Part shown: piece after piece, positions 1 to 6,889 of the stretch | Layout: each line of letters starts with the position of its first letter | Position numbering within the stretch: position 1 is the first letter of the stretch | NCBI GenBank assembly: GCA_021823045.1 | Contig: JAKAPB010000087.1 | Location: forward strand, 1 to 7,262 | DNA length: 7,262 nt | Reading direction: 5' to 3' | DNA from: Actinomycetes bacterium | GTDB taxonomy: Bacteria; Actinomycetota; Acidimicrobiia; Acidimicrobiales; Acidimicrobiaceae | The notes under the pieces: generated by a model | The model's input: only the letters and a program-made list of their open reading frames with translations | Database searches by the model: none | Told to the model about the DNA's origin: nothing | Program-made: the position numbers and the translations under genes

Positions 1-1568
1 ACTACCAGGCCTAGGGTCTCAGTCCACGGAGCTGGATATCCTCCGAGTCGAATGTGATCCTTCTCGTCGACGATGCCCGAGAAGAACGTGACAAGGACAT
101 TCCCCCCGGCTTTGACATAAGTCGCTAGCGAGGCTGCGTGTGAGTCGCTAATGAGATAAAGGGCGGGGGCAATAATTAGTCGGTAGGGACTCAGATCCTG
201 ACCCGGGTGGACGAAGTCAACCGTCACTCCAAGTTCAAATAGGCCTCGATAGATTGGTAGCAGCACCTCCATCAGACGAAGGTCGCTGCTTGGATGTGAT
301 TCCATCTCGAGCGACCACCAATTTTGCCAATCGAAGAGAATTCCGACAGAAGAGCTAACGGTAGAACCGGCGATGTCGGCTAGGCCGGCAATCTCTTTTC
401 CAAGCGTTACAACTTCGTTCCAGAGTCGAGACTCGGTCCCCACATGGGGAAGCATGGCACTGTGAAACTTTTCGCTACCTGAGCGAGAGGCACGCCACTG
501 GAAGCACAGAGCGCCCTCGCTCCCACGTGCGATCGCCTGGAGGCTCAAGGCTCGGTACTGTCCTGGGACCTTGGAGACATTAATCGAGCGCCAGTTCACC
601 GCACTCGGAGCCTGCTCCATCAGCAACCAGGGCCTTCCACCGCCTAGCGATCTTGTGAGATCGGAGGTGAGTGCACTGACAATGTGCGCCTCGTCATCAG
701 CAGGGTCAGGATAGCTATCATAAGAGGCCACATCTAACGCTTCGGACCACTTGAAGGCGTCTATCGGCCTGAAGAGTCCCATAAAGTTGGTGGTGATCGG
801 CACGTACTCGTCTACCCTGCGGATTTCAGCCCTCTCAATAAGTAGGCAGTCGAGTAGTTCATCAGAACTAAATCGGGCAAAGTCCAGCCTCAAGGAGGGA
901 TTACTGAATGTTGGGGTAGACCTTGGCGGATTGATCTGGGCCCACGAAGTATACCTTTGACTCCAAAAGTCAGTCCCCCAAGCAGAGTTGACTGCATCGA
1001 GTGTTCCGTATCGCTTTCTGAGCCAACTGCGAAAAGATAGGGCCGAGATCTCACAGTAACAAGCCGATACGTGACATCCGTATTCATTTCCGATATGCCA
1101 GAGCCGGAGGGCTGGATGGTTATGGTAGCGATTGGCCACGGCGGCGGCGAGTTCAGCTGCGGCGGTTCGATATTGGGGAGACGAGGGACAGTAGTGCTGT
1201 CGGGAGCCGAAGGAGAGCTTCGTGCCGTATTCTGTTGTTGGGAGGATCTCTGGATGCGCCTCCACCAACCATGCCGGAGGTGACGCCGTCGCAGTGGCGA
1301 GGTCGACCATAATGCCCGCATTATGGAGGAGATCGAGGATGCGATCGAGCCATCCGAAGTTGAAGTCTCCGGGACCGCTCTGGATTTTGGACCAGGAAAA
1401 GACCCCAACGGTTACGAAGTTGACACCCGCCAGCTTCATCAACTCGACATCTTGCAACCAGACATCCTCTGGCCATTGCTCTGGGTTGTAATCTCCACCG
1501 TAGACGAGGCAACCGATTCCATCAGAGTCTCGAAAAAGCGGTCCACCTGACCAACGCTGTGTACTCAC
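1..1568 (-). CDS. GH42 beta-galactosidase, 3' end cut by the window edge
   Basis: Hydrolyses terminal beta-D-galactosyl residues, here probably of imported oligosaccharides in the cytoplasm, since no signal peptide is visible. Read by hand, the frame is open for 522 codons from a GTG at 1568 to the left edge; GH42 enzymes usually have about 650-700 residues, so roughly a quarter is missing. The start follows a strong GAGGAGG ribosome site a few bases upstream. Hallmarks are GGDYNPEQW (residues 24-32), the acid/base Glu162 in IGNEYG, the nucleophile Glu318 in LLMEQAP, and from about residue 405 the start of the trimerisation domain typical of the family. Cys127, Cys170 and Cys172 resemble the zinc ligands of some GH42 enzymes, but the fourth position appears to be Ser175. 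It follows the MalG-like gene by 43 bases and is probably co-transcribed with it. The family call is firm; the natural substrate is inferred. Confidence 0.95.
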   Translation of the reverse strand, partial: MSTQRWSGGPLFRDSDGIGCLVYGGDYNPEQWPEDVWLQDVELMKLAGVNFVTVGVFSWSKIQSGPGDFNFGWLDRILDLLHNAGIMVDLATATASPPAWLVEAHPEILPTTEYGTKLSFGSRQHYCPSSPQYRTAAAELAAAVANRYHNHPALRLWHIGNEYGCHVSACYCEISALSFRSWLRKRYGTLDAVNSAWGTDFWSQRYTSWAQINPPRSTPTFSNPSLRLDFARFSSDELLDCLLIERAEIRRVDEYVPITTNFMGLFRPIDAFKWSEALDVASYDSYPDPADDEAHIVSALTSDLTRSLGGGRPWLLMEQAPSAVNWRSINVSKVPGQYRALSLQAIARGSEGALCFQWRASRSGSEKFHSAMLPHVGTESRLWNEVVTLGKEIAGLADIAGSTVSSSVGILFDWQNWWSLEMESHPSSDLRLMEVLLPIYRGLFELGVTVDFVHPGQDLSPYRLIIAPALYLISDSHAASLATYVKAGGNVLVTFFSGIVDEKDHIRLGGYPAPWTETLGLV

Positions 1569-1580
1569 CGCTTCCTCCTC
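1562..1580 (-). promoter_or_regulatory. Ribosome binding site and GTG start of the GH42 gene
   Basis: On the minus strand GAGGAGGAAGCG directly precedes GTG at 1568-1566. This near-consensus Shine-Dalgarno sequence fixes the start. A short ATG reading that overlaps the permease TGA stop (TTATGAGCG) is in another frame and ends after 16 codons. Confidence 0.75.
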
Positions 1581-1611
1581 GCGTTATCGCCGCCGGGGCA
1601 GAAAAACACGC

Positions 1612-2498
1612 TCATAACGTCACACTCCCGGCCGTCAGTCCTGACCTCCAGAAGCGCTGTAGCGACAAGAAAGCGATAACAAGCGGGATTACAGAGAGCA
1701 AAGTACCGATTACAACGTAGCTCACCAGCTGTGGGGCCTGGCCATACTCATTGTTCCATGAATATAAGCCCAAAGTAACTGGGTAGAGCTTCTCATTGGA
1801 GAGCATTACGAGCGGAAGGAAGAAGTTGTTCCAAATGGCAACGAACTGAAAGAGAAAAATCGTAACCAGTGCTGCGACATGATCCGAAAAGATATCGTTC
1901 GAAAGATCCGAAACTCCCTCGCACCGTCCATTCGAGCCGCCTCAAGGAGTTCGTCTGGAACCGCAGAGCCGGCATAAACACGGGCAAGGAATACACCAAA
2001 TGGGCTGACAATACTTGGTAGCAGTACCGACCAGTAGGTATTGGTGAGGTGCACCTTGCTCATAAGCAGATAGAGCGGGAGCGCCAATGCGGTCCCGGGA
2101 ACCAGTACTCCGCCGAGGATGATCGAAAATATCAACTCACGACCCCTAAATGGGAACTTTGCCAGTGCATAGCCGCATAACGCCGAGATCACCGTCGCCA
2201 GCAATGCGCCGATTCCAGCGTAGAGAACGGTATTAAGGATCCAGCGGACGTATATGCCCCCGTCGTAATGAAAGAGTCCCGAGAGGTTTGAAAAGAGCTG
2301 GAAATGGCTGAACAGGAGGCCCTCTGAATTGTACAGGGCACTAGGTCCCTTGGTAGAGGAGATGAGTAGCCAATACGCAGGAAGTAGGAAGTAGATCGTC
2401 ATAACAAAGAGAAAGGCCATCGCTGTGACGGTCTTTTTGTTCCAAGGTGAACCCTGCGACAGGTGTCGATCGGGAACTTTGATCGTTGTTGTTCGCAT
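1612..2498 (-). pseudogene. MalG-like sugar ABC transporter permease, broken by a frameshift
   Basis: Second inner-membrane permease of a carbohydrate ABC importer (CUT1, MalG type), expected to pair with the MalF-like protein just upstream. The ATG at 2498 lies two bases after the MalF stop, so the two are translationally linked. Residues 1-209 read normally: an early membrane segment near 25-46, further ones near 84-107, 120-144 and 154-173, and the EAA loop (EAARMDGARE, residues 186-195) that contacts the ATPase. Near base 1874 (codon 209, MSQ) the frame is lost; unshifted translation stops at 1806 after 230 residues. The next frame resumes with a typical MalG ending (VTIFLFQFVAIWNN, then the last membrane segments) to a TGA at 1612. 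Adding one base (for example CAG to CCAG) restores about 295 residues, the normal family length. The usual proline after the EAA loop is also an arginine (SFRIM). It may be a true recent mutation or a sequencing error. Confidence 0.88.
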
Positions 2499-2500
2499 TA

Positions 2501-3475
2501 CTAGAGCAACCCCCCATTACTGCGGCGCCTTACAAGCCGAAGGAATCCAAAGGACAGTATGAACGTGCCGATTGCCAGGACTACAGCTATAGCTGCTGCG
2601 TAATTGGGGTTGTTAATCGAAAACGCCTGTGTGTATGCGAGGAGGTTAGGCGTGTAAGACGACGGTATGGTGGTCGTAATTGCCCGTAGCACCTGTGGCT
2701 CACTAAAGAGTTGGAGGGTCCCAATAATCGAGAGCACCGCAGTCAGAATCAAACTCGATCTGATCATTGGAAGCTTTACCCTACGTGAGATTTGGAAATC
2801 AGATGCGCCATCCATGCGGGCCGCCTCATAGATGGACGATGGAATGGCCTGTAGGCCAGCGTAGATAATCAGCATGTTATAACCCGTGTATTCCCAGGTC
2901 ACGATGTTGGCGATCGACCATAAAACCGTGTGAACCCCGAGGAAGTTGAAACTACCAAATCCAACCGACCTGAGACCTGCGACAATTGGACTTAGGCCAG
3001 GGAGGTAGAGGAATGACCAAAGAATCGCCGCAACTACTCCTGGAATACCGTAGGGCAAAAAGAAGGCGAGGCGGAAAAAACGCTTAAAGCGGACAACTGC
3101 GGAGTCCATCAGAAGGGCTAGCACCGTAGCGAGGATCAGCATCACCGGTACCTGCACGATACCGAAGAGCAGGACCCTTTCTAAACCGTGAAGGAAGGAG
3201 GAATCCCGAAAGACCTGCAGGTAGTTGCTGAGGCCCACAAACTTGGTTGAAGTTGCATTCGGTCCCAGACCGAGTCCCGAAACTCGGCTAGCAAAGAGGC
3301 TCTCGTAAATTGCATAGCCGATGGGGAGGAGGAAAAAGAGGGTGAAAAGTACTCCGAAGGGCACAAGGAAGCCCAATGTCGTCCATGGGCGCACCTTTGT
3401 GTAGGTGCGTAGTGCCGGGGGGGCCGGGGGGCTTGTTGTGCTTCCGTCATTGGCGGCGCTCTGGGTTGCCGTCAC
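2501..3475 (-). CDS. MalF-like sugar ABC transporter permease
   Basis: Inner-membrane permease of a CUT1-type carbohydrate importer; forms the channel with the MalG-like partner and receives sugar from the upstream lipoprotein. It has 324 residues, as expected for the family. The GTG start at 3475 is supported by AAGGAGA six bases upstream. A Pro/Ser/Thr-rich cytoplasmic tail (1-30) is followed by about six membrane segments, near 34-54, 102-124, 136-158, 183-207, 240-260 and 293-315. The EAA loop is complete at residues 217-236 (EAARMDGASDFQ through KLP), with the conserved Gly and the Leu-Pro end that docks the ATPase. The last residues RLVRRRS are a positive-inside tail. Two bases separate its stop from the ATG of the next permease. 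The class is certain; the galactoside specificity is inferred from the neighbouring glycosidases. Confidence 0.95.
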   Translation of the reverse strand: MTATQSAANDGSTTSPPAPPALRTYTKVRPWTTLGFLVPFGVLFTLFFLLPIGYAIYESLFASRVSGLGLGPNATSTKFVGLSNYLQVFRDSSFLHGLERVLLFGIVQVPVMLILATVLALLMDSAVVRFKRFFRLAFFLPYGIPGVVAAILWSFLYLPGLSPIVAGLRSVGFGSFNFLGVHTVLWSIANIVTWEYTGYNMLIIYAGLQAIPSSIYEAARMDGASDFQISRRVKLPMIRSSLILTAVLSIIGTLQLFSEPQVLRAITTTIPSSYTPNLLAYTQAFSINNPNYAAAIAVVLAIGTFILSFGFLRLVRRRSNGGLL

Positions 3476-3695
3476 GAGGGTCTCCTTAGGATGAAATATG
3501 ACACGCTATTACATGCGCCTTACAAATACGACAAAATAAATAACACGGATTGCTATTTTCTAAAGGCGTCTAACCAAAAGCCTCCGGGCTGTTCCGCTTC
3601 AGGGTTCACTTGGAGCAAACAGTACACGACGGCTATTGATGATTCAACACAAACCATGCCGACGTCTCCTACTGTGGCTCCCTGGTCGCACTGCC
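3476..3695 (-). promoter_or_regulatory. Intergenic leader of the MalF-like gene, AT-rich; possible secondary promoter
   Basis: No gene is supported here. The part next to the MalF-like start (about 3491-3560) is clearly more AT-rich than the flanking genes. On the minus strand it holds a weak promoter-like pair, TTGTCG (3534-3529) and TAATAG (3511-3506), 17 bases apart, and then the AAGGAG ribosome site. The plus strand carries GTTCACTT at 3604-3611, an 8-base match to the palindrome upstream of the binding-protein gene. A secondary promoter for the permeases is possible but not shown. Confidence 0.25.
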
Positions 3696-3735
3696 ACTCG
3701 AGTCGAACCGGGGGAGGAACCGGCTCGACTCGAGT
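3696..3735 (-). repeat. Intercistronic stem-loop between binding-protein and permease genes
   Basis: ACTCGAGTCGAACCGG (3696-3711) and CCGGCTCGACTCGAGT (3720-3735) form a 16-bp stem around an 8-base purine loop. As minus-strand RNA the only imperfect position becomes a G-U wobble, whereas plus-strand RNA would have an A-C mismatch, so the minus strand is the likely functional one. It lies 13 bases past the binding-protein stop. No U-run follows, so it is not a standard intrinsic terminator. In many sugar importers a hairpin in this position protects or partly terminates the message, giving more binding protein than permease; that role is inferred here. Confidence 0.7.
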
Positions 3736-3748
3736 TCTAGGTCTTCTA

Positions 3749-5113
3749 TTAAGGGGCGACCGAGAAGCCTTGTGCCTTCATCGCCGCCACGGTGGCGCTT
3801 TGAGTCTGCGCCACGGCTCCGGCAAGGGTGTTGGTAGATCCCGGCGTGACCTTACCGAAGAGATCGCTCATCTCGGTCTCTGTCGTCACCATGATCGGAC
3901 CCCACAGGAAGTTAGTGTTCACCAGGCTCGAGTTCTGACGGAAAACGTTCCAGATGTTTTGGTTGCCGTAGAAGGCGACTGGCGCGTTGTCCGCTGCCTG
4001 GTGCTGGCCTTGAATATCAGCCGGGTAGAGTCCACCCTTGGTGATCAGCGATGTGATGCTCTCCTGATTGGTATTGAGCCACTCGGCAAACTGTGCCGCC
4101 TGAGCTGGGTGTTTCGAATCCTTGAAGACTACCGTCGTCGAACCGCCCCAATTCCCATTTGACGGTGAGGATGGATTCCAGTTAGGCATCGGGGCGACTC
4201 TCCAGTCACCAGCCGTCGATGATGCATTGGTGACCAGCGTGTTCTCACCCCAAACGGCGGTCGGCCAGGTGAGCAATGTACCATCAGACAGGTCCTTGTA
4301 CCACCCATTGGCAAAGTCCGGCTCCACCTTTACCAGGCCTTGATTAATCAACTGCTGCCAGAAGTTGGCAACTTTGATCGTCGCGGGATCAGAAAGGTTG
4401 ACGGTCCAGGAATTTCCCTTTATGCCGAACCATTTCGCCCCCGCTTGCCAAGCTAGCCCCGAGAACCAACCCGAATCGGTAGCGGGAAATGCGGCGATAT
4501 AAGCGTTCGGATTCTCTTGGTGTAGCTTCTGTGCATCGGCGAGGTACTGTGCCCAGGTAGTCGGGACCGTTAGTCCGTACTTTGTAAAGAGGTCTGCACG
4601 GTAGAACAAACCCATTGGGCCGGTGTCCTGTGGTATGGCGTAAACTGAACCAGCGAGGGAGGCTTGGCTCCAGGTCCAAGGCACAAAATCGCTCTTATAG
4701 CTGTTAGCGCCGTACTGTGACAGGTTGACGAGTCCATTCACGTGTTCAAAATTCGGCAGAAGTGGGTACTCCACTTGACCGAGGTCAGGCGCGTTTCCGG
4801 CCTGGAGCGCGCTGAACATCTTTGCATACGTCCCCGCAGCACCCGAGGTCGTCTCATTCAGCGTGACGTGGATGTTGGGGTGGGTGCTGTTCCAGAGGTT
4901 AACCGATGCCGAGATCCCCGGCACCCAGGACCAAAATGTCAAGTTGACCTTTTGCGCCGACGTGGCGGCGGAGTTCGCCGTAGTCGCCGTACTTGACGAC
5001 GCACTTGATGATCCACAGGCCGCAAGTGCTCCAGATAGGCCGACAAATAGCAACGACTTCATAATGACCGACTGCACCTTAAGGCGCGGTCGTCGTCCGA
5101 ACAGATCCCCCAC
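3749..5113 (-). CDS. ABC transporter sugar-binding lipoprotein (family 1 solute-binding protein)
   Basis: Extracytoplasmic receptor that binds an oligosaccharide and hands it to the MalF/MalG permeases; it is anchored to the membrane by a lipid on Cys33. I chose the GTG at 5113 (454 residues) because GAGGGGG lies about six bases upstream; the frame itself is open to a GTG at 5173, and the ATG at 5062 has a poorer site. The N-terminus has a basic region with RRPRLK, a hydrophobic core and the lipobox LAAC, then a Ser/Ala/Thr-rich linker (34-54). The mature domain starts at KVNLTFWSW, with the family features NAPDLGQVEYPLL and the C-lobe stretch WGGSTTVVFKDSKHP followed by AAQFAEWL. It is the first gene of the transporter group. 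Galactoside specificity is inferred from its neighbours only. Confidence 0.93.
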   Translation of the reverse strand: MGDLFGRRPRLKVQSVIMKSLLFVGLSGALAACGSSSASSSTATTANSAATSAQKVNLTFWSWVPGISASVNLWNSTHPNIHVTLNETTSGAAGTYAKMFSALQAGNAPDLGQVEYPLLPNFEHVNGLVNLSQYGANSYKSDFVPWTWSQASLAGSVYAIPQDTGPMGLFYRADLFTKYGLTVPTTWAQYLADAQKLHQENPNAYIAAFPATDSGWFSGLAWQAGAKWFGIKGNSWTVNLSDPATIKVANFWQQLINQGLVKVEPDFANGWYKDLSDGTLLTWPTAVWGENTLVTNASSTAGDWRVAPMPNWNPSSPSNGNWGGSTTVVFKDSKHPAQAAQFAEWLNTNQESITSLITKGGLYPADIQGQHQAADNAPVAFYGNQNIWNVFRQNSSLVNTNFLWGPIMVTTETEMSDLFGKVTPGSTNTLAGAVAQTQSATVAAMKAQGFSVAP

Positions 5114-5143
5114 GATTACCCCCTCAAGAAGAGTGTCGTCCCC

Positions 5144-5152
5144 AAAGTTCAC
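5144..5152 (+). promoter_or_regulatory. Inverted copy of the operator half: AAAGTTCAC
   Basis: AAAGTTCAC here is the exact reverse complement of GTGAACTTT within the palindrome at 5230-5241. The pair flanks about 80 bases of the leader, in which the promoter would be expected to lie. A nine-base match is only suggestive. Confidence 0.25.
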
Positions 5153-5229
5153 AAAAAACTCCAAGAAACACACAGAAGCGATCTACTTCTCGACAAAAAG
5201 TAACACGAAAGCAACAGAATCGCAACCCT

Positions 5230-5241
5230 AAAGTGAACTTT
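5230..5241. promoter_or_regulatory. Operator-like palindrome AAAGTGAACTTT
   Basis: Perfect 5-bp half-sites (AAAGT/ACTTT) around a two-base centre, about 115 bases upstream of the chosen binding-protein start. Position and symmetry fit a dimeric sugar-responsive repressor of LacI or GntR type, but no regulator gene is in the window and the site matches no consensus I can name. Confidence 0.3.
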
Positions 5242-5418
5242 TAACGCACTTGTTCCACCCCGCTAACAAATTTCCTGTTCAGAGGGGTGAGCCATTAAGT
5301 GATTTATTTGTCGAAACCCAATTTGGTGTACCCAGGCATGACATGACCCTCGGCTGTATCATCCCTTCATGCCCCCCAGTTGCATCAGACCCTGATGGAA
5401 CTGAATCGGTGGCCAGAC

Positions 5419-6849
5419 TCACAGGAGTGGAGGAGTCGCTACGATCGGTCGACGGGAAGAGGGAACCATTAGTCTGCGGGTGGTCTCGAGTCCCCAGCTA
5501 TCAAGCCGATCCGGTGGATCGCTCGAACAGACCAGGCCACCGGAGGCGGCGATAGTCGCGGCAAGTTCCGCTCGGCGCTCAACCTCCGGACGGACAATCA
5601 GGCAATCAGGGTCATTGATCCAAAATCGTCCGTGAAGGGCCCGTCGGGCTCTGATCCCAAGAGCCGCAGCGCGTCCCCCTGGCTGGCCCAGGTCACCAAG
5701 AGGTGGTTCCCAGCCGGGAGAGGTGTCTGGGCTTATGCGCATAGCGTCAACGAGTCCGATACTTGGGATCAGGGGGGCTCCACAACCGACGATCGTTGCG
5801 TCCGGCCCGGCGGCTTCTCGAATTGCCGACAAGGCTGATCTGTAGTTAGCGACGGTTTCTTGATGTGAACGGCCCTGGGGAATGAGTGCACCCGCGTATA
5901 GGTAGTCGAGCTTAAAGTAGTCAACGCCCTTTGATCGGAGTCGTTCTACCGTCTCGGCTAGGTACTTGATCACCCGGGGCTGAGCTATGTCTAGTACCCC
6001 TATTTCCCCACCCCAATTAAATCCGGCGGACAGGTTTGGGACACACCAATCGGACCTTCTGCGACCTAACTCACTGTCGTGGCCGACGATAAACGGGGCG
6101 AGCCAGATACCGACACGGCGACCCTCTTGCAGAAGTATCTGCACCATTCGATCGAAATCACCGAATCGCTTCGATGGAGTCCAGTCACCTATTGCTACTT
6201 GCCAGCCGTCATCTATCTGGATAACGGCAGCCGGGATTTCTCGTGTTGCGAGGCCCTCTGAGGCTCGGATGATGTCCCGATCGGTGATCTGATTCCAGTA
6301 GTAATACCATGAGCACCAACCAGGCGCGAGTTCGGGGATCGATCCCACCTTAAACTCGGCGGCCACCATATCGGCCCAAATAGCGATGGCCTCGTCATGA
6401 GCGGCAGCGGTTGGCCACTGAAACATCGAAATCTGCTCAGTAGAGGAGACGATGAGCCGATCACCCTGGAGGACGGCGCGAATAGTAGGTACCGACTTTG
6501 TTATATCGATACCGGCGAAAAGTGTCATGGGATCCCCATTCCCCGGATCGATACTAATCACGCCCTCGCTCTGGAAACCCTCTGCCGGTGCTGCTACCTC
6601 AGGTCTAAATGACATGACCTGCCAGATCTGGCGACGGGGGCGGGCTGAGGTGGCAAGAGCCGCATAACTTCCAGCAGGACTCCAAGACTGCCATCCCAGT
6701 TCAAAGACCGTTGCACGTGTCGGGTCAATGAGGACCTCACCTACATGGGAAAAACTCATCGATGCTTGGGCCATATTCGCAGCCACTCCCCCTGCTCCGT
6801 CGATCCTCCGCACAGCTGCATTAGATTGCGCCCACCATTTTGGAACCAA
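5419..6849 (-). CDS. GH36 alpha-galactosidase
   Basis: Removes terminal alpha-1,6-galactose from sugars such as melibiose or raffinose-type oligosaccharides; no signal peptide is visible, so it probably acts in the cytoplasm. It is similar in plan to the compact Thermotoga-type GH36 enzymes (about 550 residues). An N-terminal beta-rich domain holds GWQSWSP (52-58); the barrel begins at PGWCSWYYYW (176-185), with QIDDGWQ (211-217), IWLAPF (248-253), the nucleophile Asp315 in YFKLDYLYAG, CGAPL (356-360), the acid/base Asp375 in MRISPDTSPGW, and FWINDPDC (409-416). The C-terminus resembles the family's end, so the 3' part looks complete. The start is uncertain: TTG at 6849 is the first possible one after a stop but has no good ribosome site; a GTG at 6786 follows GGAG by eight bases, and an ATG lies at 6774. 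It reads towards the transporter genes, 305 bases ahead of them, and is probably a separate or loosely linked unit. Confidence 0.93.
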   Translation of the reverse strand: MVPKWWAQSNAAVRRIDGAGGVAANMAQASMSFSHVGEVLIDPTRATVFELGWQSWSPAGSYAALATSARPRRQIWQVMSFRPEVAAPAEGFQSEGVISIDPGNGDPMTLFAGIDITKSVPTIRAVLQGDRLIVSSTEQISMFQWPTAAAHDEAIAIWADMVAAEFKVGSIPELAPGWCSWYYYWNQITDRDIIRASEGLATREIPAAVIQIDDGWQVAIGDWTPSKRFGDFDRMVQILLQEGRRVGIWLAPFIVGHDSELGRRRSDWCVPNLSAGFNWGGEIGVLDIAQPRVIKYLAETVERLRSKGVDYFKLDYLYAGALIPQGRSHQETVANYRSALSAIREAAGPDATIVGCGAPLIPSIGLVDAMRISPDTSPGWEPPLGDLGQPGGRAAALGIRARRALHGRFWINDPDCLIVRPEVERRAELAATIAASGGLVCSSDPPDRLDSWGLETTRRLMVPSSRRPIVATPPLL

Positions 6850-6889
6850 CCTCGAGAATCCAAATGAAACTTAGCAAACTCCGATGGCC

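Larger units (their letters stand above)
5114..5418 (-). promoter_or_regulatory. Upstream region of the transporter operon
   Basis: No gene is supported between the GH36 stop and the binding-protein start. The gap is the natural place for the transporter promoter, but I could not pick a convincing -35/-10 pair. It contains a 12-base palindrome at 5230-5241, an inverted copy of its half at 5144-5152, a short inverted repeat on the minus strand (AGAAG-7 bases-CTTCT, near 5176-5192), and a 6-bp hairpin (CATCAG/CTGATG, 5383-5397) just after the GH36 stop with no following U-run. Confidence 0.4.

Noticed and set aside
890..1408. 172-codon minus-strand open frame
   Set aside because: It lies inside the GH42 gene in the wrong frame; the GH42 frame carries the catalytic motifs over the same bases.
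1793..2011. 72-codon minus-strand open frame overlapping the frameshift
   Set aside because: It is the third frame of the permease gene and encodes neither half of the MalG-like protein.
3491..4162. 223-codon plus-strand open frame
   Set aside because: Its larger part is antisense to the well-supported binding-protein gene, and the translation is Arg/His-rich and resembles no protein.
5383..5397. CATCAG/CTGATG hairpin after the GH36 stop, as a terminator
   Set aside because: The stem has only 6 bp and no U-run follows on the minus strand.
5250..5555. 101-codon plus-strand open frame spanning the leader and the GH36 3' end
   Set aside because: Half is antisense to GH36, there is no ribosome site, and the translation is Arg/Pro-rich and looks like a shadow.
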